A DNA stretch of 64,000 nucleotides from Poa pratensis (Eukaryota > Streptophyta > Magnoliopsida > Poales > Poaceae), in contig CAMZMU010000071.1 of the NCBI GenBank assembly GCA_947311845.1, positions 19,827,399 through 19,891,398 of the forward strand. The letters run 5' to 3'. Position 1 is the first letter of the stretch. Every line of letters starts with the position of its first letter. A program made the position numbers and the translations under genes. The notes under the pieces were generated by a model. The model was not told the origin of the DNA. It was given only the letters and a program-made list of their open reading frames with translations, and did not search any database. Shown piece by piece: positions 32,381 through 44,126 of the stretch.

Positions 32381-34410
32381 GGAAAAAGTCCAAAACAAAC
32401 CTTGAACTTATTGCTGAAAGCTAAATCAAACCCTGAACTTTAAATCCCTGAAATTGACACTCTGAACTATCAAATCCCGGTCTATTTTCAACCCTAGATC
32501 TGTTTGGCGCACCGGGAAAGCAGCGAATCTGATCGGGATTACGTGTTGCTGTCATTGACAATTGGGACCCACCAGTCAGGGATTTAATCAATACAAACTT
32601 GGATATTTCCCTCGTCTTCTATCACCGTCCAATGCGCGGGAGGTTGCGGGAACGACTCGTCGCATACGGGAGACGGCACGACGAGGACAAACGATGAACG
32701 AGGCGACGTCCCCGAGGCCCACCGCGGCCGGGGAGGGTACAAGGCGTGGATGGGGATGGCTCTGCGAGCTGCTCCGGACCTTCCCCGTACGTCAATGGCG
32801 GCCACCGGGAGAATTGATTTTAACCCCCACCACTTCGTTTGCCTTTGATCTTACACCCCTTTGTTCACACGCCTCTCTCTCAGGCCCCCAATTCTGTCTA
32901 ATTGTTTCTCATGCCCGCCTTTGGCATTGTTATCTCTTCATTAAGATAATAGTCGAACATATTAGATGATAATCCAGTTCATTCGTGCTGACGTCATGTG
33001 ATTGACGGCTAGGTTGAACTCGGGGCGAGCTCGCTGTGCTCGTTCCGGCACGCGCGGGAGCTGGATTTCGCGGGGATATGGAAGAGACCGTCCTAGGGAG
33101 CTGGAAGAGCGACACTAGAGACTAAATGATCTCCGGACGTGACCCCGCTGACCACCGGAGCGGAGGCTCGCGACGGCGCTCAGCGCGAGACCGGCAGAGA
33201 TCAAGAGAGAGAGGGAGTAAGGGTGAAGGAGCATCGGGAGCTCACCAAGATTAAGAATTTGTGCTCTTAGCTGACGGAGGAGGTCGATGGCGACCGGACG
33301 AGCTCGGCGAGCGGCGGCCGGCCACGGGGAAGACGATCCCGATTCGGCGATTCGGTCGACTCCGGTTAGCATTGGAGGGCGACGGATGGGGAGAAAAGTC
33401 GGCGGAGCAGGCAGGTGGCGACGGGCGGCGGGGTGCAGTGGCTATGGCCTATGGCGGCTGGCGGCGCGGCGCTAGGCCGGGGTCTCGGCGACGAACAGGA
33501 GAAACACGAACGGGCAGACTCTGTCGCGCAAGTTGACGAAACTGGACGAGGGCATATTTGCCAATTCGAAATTTATTACGCCTAGTTTCCTTCATTAGCA
33601 GTAAAACGAGGAGGTAACGACGCCGGGGGCGGGGCAAGTCAGCGAAAATTAGGCCGCGTCGGGGGCTCGGAGCGAGGCGTGCAAGATCAAAGGCAAGCGA
33701 GCTAGAGGGGTCAAAATCAATTCTCCCGTGGCCACCTCCTGGAATTGATCTTTTCAACCTCCTCTCGATTTGCTGGTGAGCTTGGGTAGGAGATAAGGGT
33801 AGCAGGAGCTTCTCCACCCAGTTAATCGAAGAATGGAGCTGGTGCGCGCTCACTATAATCCGAGAACCGAGGGCGGTGATTTTTGCCATAGCCATGGCAA
33901 GAGAGCTCAATTCCAAGAGCTTGCCGCGTCGTCAGAACCGCTAGGCTGGTCTTCATCTGCTCGGATGGCCCGTGGACGTGCTGCTGGATGCCATCGCGTC
34001 TCCTCTCGCATCGACGTGCTCGTAGCCGTGAACGGCGTGCTGGGCTTCGTATCAGGTGTTGTGCGTGCTGCTCATCTGCGCATGCAGCCCCGGGTGGTCT
34101 TCTGCTAGTCCGCATGCAGCCCGACCCCACTCATATCTCTTGTTTCCATTTGATTTGGTAGCCCGTGGAGATTAGAGAGAGAATGGGGAGAGGAATGGGA
34201 GGTGGAAGATATATATGACATGTGGGTCTTCTTTGTCAGTTACACAAAAAATTATTCAATTTAGTAATTATTTATTTTCACACCCCAAATAGATCCAGGG
34301 TTGAAAATAGACCGGGATTTGATGGTTCAGAGTGCCAATTTCAGGGATTCAAGTTCATGGTTTAATTTAGCTTTCAGCTATAAGTTCAAGGTTTGTTTTG
34401 GACTTTTTCC
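32381..34410. mobile_element. Mutator-like element (2,030 bp) with long TIRs
   Basis: TIRs of about 120 bp (32381-32505 and 34290-34410) start GGAAAAAGTCCAAAACAAAC and are roughly 90% identical. Both sides are flanked by the perfect 9-bp duplication TTTTACTTC (32372-32380 and 34411-34419), as expected for MULEs. No MuDR transposase is seen, so it is non-autonomous. The interior is GC-rich and contains a second inverted pair: GGGAGAATTGATTTTAA (near 32809) and its complement (near 33714). This implies a longer, eroded fold-back or duplicated cargo. Confidence 0.88.
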
Positions 34411-34830
34411 TTTTACTTCCCTTCGTTGTCGTGTAAGGTCAGGTTTTGTAGCTAATTGGCCTTCATCGCTAGGTAAGCCGACTCCCCCTGGTTGCACATG
34501 TAGAGTAGGTTTTCGTGTGTCATGTTTCATAGGTGTAGAGTAGGTTTTCGTGTGTCATTTTTCATAGGTGGCTTTCAACGGAACGGGGTCATGCATGTGT
34601 GGACGTCTACGCTTCGTCGCCGGGTACAACCCTATCGATGTGCCCTGCGTTTTCGCTGGGGTCATTTGTCAGCTAGTGTGGCCCCATGGGTCTACTTTCA
34701 GTGCAGTCCTTGGCCAGTGGGTGTGGGTATGTGTTGTGTGGTATCTACTGTTAGACTGGTAGGCTGGGACGAGATATAGGTACTATGTAGAAATGAGAGC
34801 ATAAGCGAGAAAAAATAACGAACTATTTCT
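34411..34830. repeat. Continuation of the degenerate tandem-repeat field
   Basis: CCCTTCGTTGTCGTGTAAGG and GCCTTCATCGCTAGGTAAGC resume the motif seen before 32371. A 35-bp unit (GTAGAGTAGGTTTTCGTGTG, then TCAT.TTTCATAGG) is tandemly duplicated at about 34499 and 34535. Confidence 0.55.
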
Positions 34831-34833
34831 TTA

Positions 34834-35425
34834 GGGCATGTAAAATGGGATGACATCAGCTTTCTCTTAGAGTTGCCACGTCAGATTTTCGCTTAGTTGG
34901 AGGAGAGAGAATGAAGAAGGAGAAGGTTATCTTCTCTTACCTAATAGATGATCTCTTCTTAAACAAATAAGAGAAGTTATTTTTTTCATTGTACCATATG
35001 TCTTACCTTAGAAAGACAATTTCCTACTAAATATAATTAATTCTCAATAATTGTTAGAGCATGTACAATGGTTGATAAGGCGACCTTATCTTAGATGTGC
35101 CAACTAATTTAGATATGACAACAAAAACAGATGTACAATGATTGATAAGACGGTCTTATCTTTAGTAACCATATATACTAAAAAAGTGGTGAGACATATT
35201 GTTGCTAAGAGATAATCTCTTAGCTAAGATAAGACAAACCTCTTTTTTATGTTTCTCTCTCCTCCAACTCAGCAGTTATCCTACGTGGCACCACTAAGAT
35301 AAGGCCATTGTACATGCCCTTAGGATAGCAATAAGAGATAATGCATTGTACAGTTTATATATTTTGCCTTCTCTAGATGTGGATGGCTAAGAGAAGGTGT
35401 GTCTTCTCTACCATTGTACATGCCG
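34834..35425. mobile_element. Harbinger-type MITE, interrupted by another MITE
   Basis: Left end GGGCATGTAAAATGGG after TTA; right end CTACCATTGTACATGCC. Sub-terminal sequence matches the long element 20397-21892 (CTTCTCTTAG, GGAGGAGAGAGAATGAAG, ATAATGCATTGTACA). With the inner insertion removed it is about 330 bp. The right target duplication is not clean. Confidence 0.7.
35057..35319. mobile_element. Harbinger-type MITE nested in the previous one
   Basis: Ends GAGCATGTACAATGG and CCATTGTACATGCCC, flanked by TTA at 35054-35056 and 35320-35322. It shares termini with its host element but has a different interior (GATAAGGCGACCTTATCTTA, CTTAGCTAAGATAAGAC). A younger subfamily has therefore inserted into an older relative. 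Confidence 0.8.
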
Positions 35426-35740
35426 CTGATAAGCTTCCAATCTATCATGATTCCACAAGCTGGTATAAATGAATAAGACTCAGTGAGTAACTACTAGGGG
35501 ACAGCTTAATTTACTAATTTAAAACTATCACTGATATTATCGACCCAACGGATTAACACCATCAAGATCTATCTATATATTACAAAGAACAAGAACCCAT
35601 GAGAAAAAAAAGGATTTTCCCATTCTGCACATTGAGTGCTTTTTACAGACAGCCATCATCCACCAGAAGCAGCCCCAACGTAATACCAGCAGTGACCCAA
35701 CAAATTGATGACGATGATAGGAAGTCGCCACTAAAGTGAT
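35426..35740. other. 3' flank of the RING1 gene
   Basis: Presumed 3' UTR and downstream sequence of the minus-strand RING1-like gene. Nothing else is recognised. Confidence 0.45.
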
Positions 35741-38700
35741 CTAGCCTTGAGTTTTCAAAGCATATAACAATTCCTGTCATGTGGCAATTGAAGTTAAAAA
35801 CAATGTAAGGTTATCAGATAGCACAACAAGGAGCAAGCATACATGATGGCTAAACTTTGTCCATAGTTGCTTCTTACCAGATCATTGTGACCAGAGGCAA
35901 ATGAAGGGTGAAGATCAGAAAGAAGCTTATCTTCCCTCAATCTTTCCAAGCCATCAAATGGCCTCAGTTTTGTCTCGGCAGAACTTGAGTCCGTTGCAGC
36001 ACCTCTATTGTGGAGGTCCATCCTTATATATATCTCAAGTTCTTCAGCTTGCCGAGACAACTTGAGTGCAATGAGCTAAGAACATAAAAAAAATCTGGTT
36101 ATTTGATTTCAACCACATAAACTACAATTGTCCAAAAAGAGAAGACTGGGAGAGGCAAGTAATCACCTGTACGAGCTGTCGAATAGATACAGTTGGTTGA
36201 CAACTTAGATAGGGCTTTTCCAATTTAGGTGTTGTTTGTCCATCAAGGGGAAGGAGAACAAGATACAAGTTGAACTGCAAGGAAATAATATGAAAACCCT
36301 CAAGTCTAAATAAAGAAACTGAAAATTACAGCCAATGTAGCACAGGCTCCTTGTATACGTTCCAGTTAAGTGCTGTTAGTTCATGCAGATCTACATTATC
36401 TGGCAGAACTACTGGAATAAGAGAAGATACATATAGCAGAGGAATACATGGTACAAGAATGCATCTTACTCTGCAGAAAAGGCTAGAAACACTACCAAAC
36501 ATGAGGCATGACTCAAGGAACGTATGCTTAATCCAGTTTATCAGTAATTTCTTGATTATAAATACCAAACTTTATGCTAGAAACAATATGGAATTAACAT
36601 AATCTGCATGCAGTTCTGCAATACCTCTTTATCCATTTCATCAGTTGTACGGAGGTGCTCCACCAACTTCGCAACACGTCCGCCCTTTCCCAGCCTGCCA
36701 TTTAAGCCAGCAACATTGCCATATCGAGTTTGGCTTCGTGTGCCATTTTTTCCCCATGCGAGCATCTCGCCCCGCAATGGAGATGCGGTGACATTTTCTT
36801 TTGCAGATACTAGTTCATCATTCTCCTCAAATCCATGGTCACTACTGCCAATGGTTCTAGCAGGAGAAGGTTCTGGTGCAGGCCTCTTTTTACCTCTTTT
36901 CTGCTTTAAATCTGGAGAGTGGTTATCAGCAGAAGACGGCTCTTTGCTGGCATCATTAGCATTTGCTTCTTCTCTATCCTCATCATCGGAGACAGTAAGG
37001 ACAATATCACGAGCAACAGTTCTACCTCTCCCACGTGTTCGCACATTTCTCCTGTACTTCCTTGCAAAAACATTGGCAGTAGCTTTTGCTGTGGAACGTT
37101 TCTTACCCATGGCCTCTGACTGTTTTCGAACCGTTTCCTCAATGGTTGCTTGAATCTTCCATGAAAAAATGATATTGATGAAAAACAATAATCAAAAGGA
37201 AGCTAAATCTGCATGAGTAATTCCCTTGAATATTACTCCCTCCGTTCCAATTTAATTGAGTTGCTATGCACCATATGTGGATGTATCTAGACTTGTACAA
37301 GTCTAGATACATCCACATATGGTGCATAGCAAGTCAATTATATTGGAACGGAGGGAGTACTTATTACCCAGCAGATAAGATTACCTTCTTATTCCGAGTC
37401 TTCTCCTCTTCACTGAAAGCAAATTCCTGAAGCCTCAAGTATATGAGAAGCACCGCCAGAAGAGCTAAATGGGCTTAAGTAAGATAAACTAATTGCTGAC
37501 GGTGTAACATAGACATCACCTCTTCCTCATACTTGTCAATATCTGGGTACAAGGTTGCAATCAGTGCATCATAATTAGGATCATCCCTCAAAGAACGTCT
37601 GCTTGCACAATGAGTGCGGCATGCTGGGCACTCATTATTTCTGCAAAACCAGTTTGCACTGTCAGTAATGTTTTGTATCATGATTTGCAAAACAGAATTA
37701 GGTTGTGAATTTTCCGTTGTGAAAATTAGTAACACAACAAGCTTGTAGAAATATTATGTTTGACATCATACCCTAGCCGCATTGATTTATCAATGCAATC
37801 CCTGCAGAAACGATGCAAACATTCCATAACTGTTCTTGTCTTCCGGATAATGCCTGTAAATTTAAGAACCAATTTTTTTATCCCTCATATCTTCATCTAA
37901 CAAAAATCTACACATGTAGAACAACAATAGATTTGAACCTTAGTAATTGCGAGCTATAGTAGGTGTAGCAAGTGACTGGCATAGTTTCAGTCAAATTTCT
38001 TTATAGTTTTTAGCCAACACACTAAATTTGTATTAAACTCTGATAAAAAAACTCTACTATGCGAACTTCTGTAAAATAAAAAAGGACATCCACTGTGCCA
38101 AACTGTACCCAGGTAAGAAATTATACCATCAGATGTAACGGACGAAGCTCGACTGTATCATGTCTACCAGAGAAATTAGAGATGGACAGACTCTGAACTA
38201 GAAGAGGCACACCACAGAATATAAGAAATAATATGGTCAGCATGAGAAGGCGGCACCTATTCACGCACCTATTCAGTCGAACAATAAGATTTACATTTGA
38301 TACAACCATGGAAAACAATTATGCATGGTACAAGAACGATCATAGAATTATACTAAAGATAAGTGCAGGATTAGTTTCTCATGAATAGTTTACTAGTATC
38401 GACAATTCAATGTAGAACTATAGTTTGTTCAATGCAGATGCCTTCACTGACGAAGGAAGCAAAATTGGAAAGTCCTTACGATGTAAACTCTGGCTTTAAC
38501 TTAGCTAAGCTATGTAATTACACAATACGGAAGAAATCTAGTGCAATTACCCTAAACTTGCAAAAGGCCAATATTTAATAACTTCAGTTAGGTACTTAAA
38601 GACATTCAACAAAATTAATGGGAGAAACATCAAACAGTCTGATTCAGATGCATCCAGCATTTTGGTTCATTTATCTGTGTATGCATCAAAGATTTATGAA

Positions 38701-40646
38701 GGAAAAACGGACGAGACAACAAATTGATGCCTAGAAGATTATAGATACACTGACGATTAGAAGGTCAACGAGTATTAGATAATATACACAACAGCACGCA
38801 TGAAACAAATGAAATACTGAATAAGCTTGGTTAAATTATGTAGTGATATAAAAAGTTCAAATATGAATTTAGACATAAGGGGTACGTGCATTAGCATGTT
38901 CATGAGCTTTCATGTGAGCATTCTGAACAGCAATATGGAATTTAAATCTCTAAGCAAATGAGGACAGGTGTACATACCTAAACAAATAGGGCACTGGACT
39001 TCCTTCCGTACTTCAGCTAATTTCACTAGTATAAACCTGACGAGAGAACAGCTCATGTAAGCTTTAAGCTGTGTGAGACATCAAATCTTTCAGCATCTCT
39101 CAACTTGAATGATCTTAGGTTTTGTTGAACAGGTCAATATTTTTTTTGTTGAGGCTTCAGCAGTTCAATACAGTAGCATTAGCTTAAAAGCATAGCTAAC
39201 TACAAACTGAACAGAACACCAAACAATAACTTGCAGCATGTAGGTGCTTGCCTACAGAATCGTCTGGCAATGGCATAGATCTACACAAATGTGGTCTTAA
39301 AGACCGACTCTGATCTCCAGCATTGCACCCTAAAGATTTCGATAGCATTTGCATCTTCTCTTTTTAGAGAGTACGCCTAGGCGTAGCATTTGCATTTTCA
39401 ATAAGACTGCTGGTCGAAGAGCATGATGTGCATTTGTAACAAAAGTGATGTGTGTGGAGCTAGTAGGACAAATCAAAACGAAATAAGAAAGTCTGTAGTG
39501 GTGCACTAAAAACAGAGTTAGAACGTGCTATAGCAAACAACGTTAGAACACCTGACTAAAGTAGTAAGGTAATATCAACGGAAATCGTCTAGGCCATAGC
39601 TACGGAAGAGTTTCGAACAGAAGCAGGTCATAAGCTATGAAAAATTATCAACATACAGCCGCCAAAAAATAGCAACGGGATCGTGAACTCTTCTAAAGTA
39701 GAGCTAAAACGACGGGACAAACAGAGCAGCTTAGACTTCAGATGCAAGTGGCGAGCGAGTCCAACATAAGAATGTAGCACAAACAGCCAAACAGGTAGCT
39801 TGCACAGCCGGGACTGAGACCGAATATTATTCCCAGGAATCTCCGTCATGGCTATGGCGTGGCGTGCACTGATGGAAGCATGCATACACCATCAAAGGTA
39901 TCGTAGGCATAGCTCGAAGAAATAAGACTGTTGGTTGGTTGACGCACATGCGCTTGCATAGATGCGATGTGCCCAGTGCCCTGATCATACGAAGGAAGCA
40001 ACCAGAATAGCTGCTGCGAGAGTAACCGAGCCCAGCAGTTCCGGCAGACGCCTCGCAGATTCAGTGGCGTGGATAGGTGGGAAATAGGATAGGAGGAAGC
40101 GGGGTAGGAGTCTAGGACACGGAGCATGGCAGCGCGAGCAGGCCAAAAGACAAATCGCATAGAAAGCCACACGGGATCCCCGATACCGGAAGGCCGGGAT
40201 AGGGCCGGCGCCGGGAGAGACCTAAGGGGAGGAACCGAGGAAGGAAGGAAGGAAGACTCACTCGTCCATGTGGCCGCCGTCGCTCTCCGACGACTCGCTG
40301 TCGCTGTACGCGCCGCCGCCGCGCTTGGCGCTTCCGGAATCTGCCAAACCCATAAGGAAACAGGACACACATGCTTCTTAGCCATATTCACACCGAAACG
40401 TGCACAGCGAAACGCGATTGCGAGGAGATATACGAGAGGGGGTCTCTCTCGATGCGGGTAGGCAGGCTCACCGGCTACGCGCGGTGGGTTCGAATCAGCC
40501 ACCCGATTGGCGGCGCCTCCGCCCGGCGCCGGATGGAGCGCTACCCCTCCACCGCCGGCTGAGGAGGCACCCGCCGCCCCGTTAGCCTCGACGTGGTCGC
40601 GGGGTTTGGACGACGGCGAAGGGAGCTGTCGCTTCTGCGCGGGCAT
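35741..40646 (-). CDS. RING1-type E3 ubiquitin ligase (Polycomb PRC1-like)
   Basis: Ten minus-strand exons: 40646-40472, 40340-40262, 39036-38978, 37853-37772, 37640-37520, 37426-37385, 37155-36625, 36274-36167, 36075-35878 and 35773-35741. Phases agree throughout and the product is 475 aa. In plants RING1A/B monoubiquitinate H2A and help silence developmental genes in the nucleus. The C3HC4 RING spans residues 100-139 (CPIC; CLHRFCRDC; CPAC) and is followed by the family hallmark RTHCASRRSLRDDPNYDALI. A basic, NLS-like region follows (ARKYRRNVRTRGRGR; KQKRGKKRP), then acidic SDDEDREE, MLAWGKNGTRSQTR and a ubiquitin-like RAWUL-type C-terminus (FNLYLVLLPLDG, SCQPTVSIRQLVQ). The Ser/Asp-rich N-terminus (SDSESSESDGG) fits RING1. 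It ends ELLYALKTQG-stop. Large introns hold a Stowaway hairpin. A partial duplicate lies upstream. Confidence 0.93.
37236..37357. mobile_element. Near-perfect palindromic Stowaway MITE in a RING1 intron
   Basis: The 122-bp element starts CTCCCTCCGTTCCAATTTAA and ends TTGGAACGGAGGGAG, with TA on both sides. Nearly the whole length is one hairpin, meeting at GTATCTAGACTTGTACAAGT..., with only a few mismatches in the outer arm. It lies in the intron between exons 6 and 7 of the RING1 gene. Confidence 0.88.
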
Positions 40647-41559
40647 TCTGGGTTCCCGCGCGTAGGATCCCGGCCCTCGGATTCCGGCGAGAGGGTGGTG
40701 GGTACGCCGCCGGGCGTTTGCGAGAGGGGGAGGGGCGGAGGATGTGGCGGTGGACGGGGAGGGCGACTGGAAGAGGTGGTGGCCAGGTGGGTGCGGGAGC
40801 CTGGATGGAAGGGACGGAGGGGGGCGGAGAAAGAGAGAGAGGAGGAGAAGCGGAAAATAAATAAGGAGCTCGACTAGATGGGTGTTGGTGTTGTGCTCGG
40901 TCGTGCACTCATATCTTGTGCCCGTGGGGGCTGGGCTGGGCTGACTGCTTTGGCGACAGGGAGCAGCGAGCGACGCGAAGGGCATGCAGGCCGCCTCGCC
41001 TGCCGTGCTTTGACTCCGATTGTGGCAGCCGCGTGGGGACAAAGCGGAGGGCGGCCGTACTTTCATGCCGCTCGAGTTGGTATGTGGGTGGATCAACGAA
41101 CAAGCCGGGCACGCGTGAACACCGACTGAACGCAGGTCTTCAGACAGCGAGAATAAAGACGCTCCACGAAGAGAGGATTCATGTTTACCGGCGTCGCCGG
41201 CCGGCTCTGTCTACCGCCGGCGAATATCGGCATATGTAAGTCATGCCGGCGCTCTACCGGACCCCTCCGCAGGTCGGCGTCGCCGGCCGGGCTCTGTCTG
41301 CCGCCGGCGAATATTGGCATATGTAACAATCAAGCTCAACTTTGACGACACCCGTTGTCCGTTGACAAGCTCCTTGAGCTCGCAGAACGAACAAGCGCAT
41401 TGACAAAGTAACAGAGTTTTAGCTTGTGTTCTTCAGACTCGGAAGCCTAGAAACAGGGGGCGCCATTTTTTGATTCGATGCTGCAACATGAAGCAGCTAG
41501 AGCGAACAATAATCAGGGGAGGTAAATCTACGCTGTAAATAACGATATGTAGTCTTTCT
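40647..41559 (-). promoter_or_regulatory. 5' leader and promoter region of the RING1 gene
   Basis: GC-rich sequence just upstream of the RING1 ATG (40647-41060) is a likely 5' UTR/promoter: on the minus strand it is rich in CT stretches (CTCTCTCTTTCTCC). The ORFs here on both strands are considered chance. No TATA box is obvious. Confidence 0.4.
41189..41326. repeat. ~50-bp direct repeat upstream of RING1
   Basis: GGCGTCGCCGGCCGG.CTCTG TCT.CCGCCGGCGAAT followed by AT.GGCATATGTAA occurs at about 41189-41238 and again at about 41276-41326. A different 37-bp stretch lies between the copies. Confidence 0.7.
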
Positions 41560-42028
41560 TATGGTTCAGCACTTCATCATGTTTCTCTCTCAAAAAAAAA
41601 ACTTCATCATGCAGTATAGAACCGGGTTCCAAAGATGGAAGTGGACGCTTCCTATCGAAAATATTTCGTTCTTCTAAAAAATTAAAATAAAAGGAAGATG
41701 CATTGCTATTGGGATGGAAGAAACACGTCGTCTAGCCATCTAGGTATGAAAGGATCATGAAGACAGCTAGCGGGTTATCCGGCACTGGAAGGCATTGCGC
41801 TTGACTCTACTCCGCACGAAGCTGAAACTCCTGAATTATCCAGTGGTGAAGTCTGGCGATTGAGAGGTAGGTATATACAGTATGTGAGTATGTCACAGGC
41901 TTTCTGGCTCAAACAGTATATTCACATAGCAACTCGTCAGATCAGTAAGCCAGTGTCAGAATGTGTGATAGGTGAAGCGACAGCGATATCTTATTAGCTT
42001 TTGAAGTTGAAAATTGGCATTGCCTGAT
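41560..42028. repeat. Duplicated upstream segment, RING1-proximal copy
   Basis: Similar to 46245-46690 in the same orientation: TTATGGTTCAG, CACTTCCTATCGAAAAT-like, GGATGGAAGAAACACGT, ATGAAGACAGCTA, CAGTGTCAGAATGTGT and TTTTGAAGTTG.AAATTG are shared in order. It contains a local duplication of ACTTCATCATG around an A-run (41569-41610) that the other copy lacks. Confidence 0.7.
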
Positions 42029-42445
42029 TGGTAAGTATTATCTTATTATCACTAACAAATTAACCAGTGACTCGAGGAAACGCTAAACTAAGGTTTCCAC
42101 AGCTCCATGCCTGTTTTAAGAGACCCTGAAAGGGCGACCAAACGCAGGAGCTGTGAAATCAGCGGCTACGCCATAACAGCACGACAACAACAGTGGCAAG
42201 GACTCAAAGAGCGTCGCGATGCGCCGCCGCCGCTATGGCGAAAGCATGCACACCATTATAATGATCGACACCTCAAACGTTCAATGTTTATACTGTACTA
42301 GCTAGGATAAAAATCTCGTGAGGGCAGTCAGCTCTCCAAAGACCGCGGACCAAGAAAACGGACAATTGGAAGGATGCAATCGTCGAGCATCGTAGTTGGA
42401 TATAACCACTCTCCCTCACACCCTGAGCTCACCAGCTCGGCCATT
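42029..42445. other. Intergenic, no gene seen
   Basis: Between the duplicated block and the CACTA element. The small ORF at 42107-42301 is unrecognised. Confidence 0.35.
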
Positions 42446-43944
42446 CACTACAACAAAAGAGTCATGTGGAGACGCTCTCTGTGGGACGTTTTTATTTTCG
42501 TCCCTACATTCGTAGCCGAGCTGTGTGTTGAGACGTTTATTGAGACGCAACAGAGATCGTCCTAAATTACATGCTTTTACACATAAAAAAAACCTACCCT
42601 AAGTCCTCACGAAGCCGTCACAGAATACAGATCCATGTTTACCTTTTCTTCCTCACCCCGTGGAAAACCTGGGCCGCCGCCACAGCACCACCTGATCCGA
42701 TCTGGCCGCTGGTGTCGATCAACGTTAAAGCTCGATCGTGAGTTCCTTGCCGATTTCCCTTCCACTGCAGTGGTCGACTAACTGAATTGTTCTTTACCGC
42801 AGGATTCAATCAACTCAACTGCTCCTTGCGATTTTGACCTTTGCCCTCTTTATCCTCTCTGAAAGTAGGCAACCCTCTTCCGCAATTCCCCTGTAAGATC
42901 TTTGGAACCTTTCTTTGTATTGTGCAGATTAATGTCCGTCCTTGTATTAGCCTGCTGGTAATGGATATTCTTGTAGATTTTGCACAAAAGATAACAAACT
43001 AGGCAACACATGGAGGTGGTATTCACAACGGAGGGCACCAATTGCAACGACCTGCATAAAGTAAGTTTTATTTTTTAATATTATATAAATGCATCTAGCT
43101 TCAAATTATGTATTGTGAGTCTGTGACTGGTGTTTTGGATTTCTAAACAAACAGGATCAGGTTTTGTTGGACTCATGTAGTACATATGTGTATATATCTC
43201 CTATCGGACTGGAACTTTAGGATAGTTTTTCTGCTGCACACGGTAATTACTCTCAGATCACACGCATATTAAGTTCTTGTCAAATTGTTACTATGCTTAC
43301 AGATTGATTCTTCCTCGCGTAGCTGTCCCTCCACAGGATATTTCCCACGAAAATTTTTCAAGCACCATAGTACGCATACAGAGCAGAGAGAGTCCGCAGA
43401 AGCAGTGAACCGGATAGCAGATGATCTAGAGTTCTAATTGAGTAAATTTCATTAGTTAGGAGATGCAGAATTATGTTTATTGTGTTATGTCGTGTATGCA
43501 AATATTTGTAAGGATGTATGTTTGTGGCATCAAATGATATATTATATATTTTTGCTGCATTGCACTGTGATTTTGTAATGTTTTTTAGGAGTGGAATTTT
43601 ACTTTAGTGCGCTGGTGTACAAGTGGATTGCAAATATTTGAAGAATACATTAAAATTTATATGAAAAAATAATCTACATCCAAGGACGCAATAAAGCGAC
43701 AAAATGGTGGCATAGATGATATATTGACATTCTACAAAGCGCCTCTTTTAGCCTAAACACGCTTTTGAAGACGTCTCATTTTACTTTTGAGACGCTATCA
43801 ATGCGTCCTTATGGTACTTGAGACGGTGGAGGGGAAGACGTTCCTACGACGCTTTATAATAGCGTCTTTACAGCTACATAGAGATGAAATTTAGCGTCCG
43901 TAGCCAAAGATTTGATGTCCCTACATGACTTTTGTGTTGTAGTG
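42446..43944. mobile_element. Non-autonomous CACTA element (1,499 bp)
   Basis: It begins CACTACAACAAAAGAGTCAT and ends ATGACTTTTGTGTTGTAGTG, the canonical CACTA inverted ends. A 3-bp ATT duplication flanks it at 42443-42445 and 43945-43947. Sub-terminal GAGACG/ACGCT-type motifs recur near both ends (AGACGCTCTC, GAGACGCAAC; AGACGCTATC, GACGCTTTAT), as is usual for CACTA elements. No transposase or TnpD domain is recognisable. Confidence 0.85.
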
Positions 43945-44126
43945 ATTTATCTCGCCGTTGGCCAGCGTCGCAGCAGAAGCAGCATAACCGAGCTAGCAGC
44001 TAGCCAACGACTGCACTGCACGAGACATGAAGCAACAAGGAGATCGGATATTCGGATCGCCTTGGCGGACACACGCGACCTAGCAGAGCAGAAGAGAGCA
44101 GGGGGCAGGGAACAGGAAAGGCTTAC

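Noticed and set aside
36608..37153. Plus-strand ORF of 181 aa
   Set aside because: Antisense shadow of RING1 exon 7.
39852..41096. Minus-strand ORF of 414 aa
   Set aside because: It reads through exon 1 and intron 1 of the RING1 gene; only 40646-40472 is genuine exon sequence in that frame, confirmed by the phase-consistent splice to 40340.
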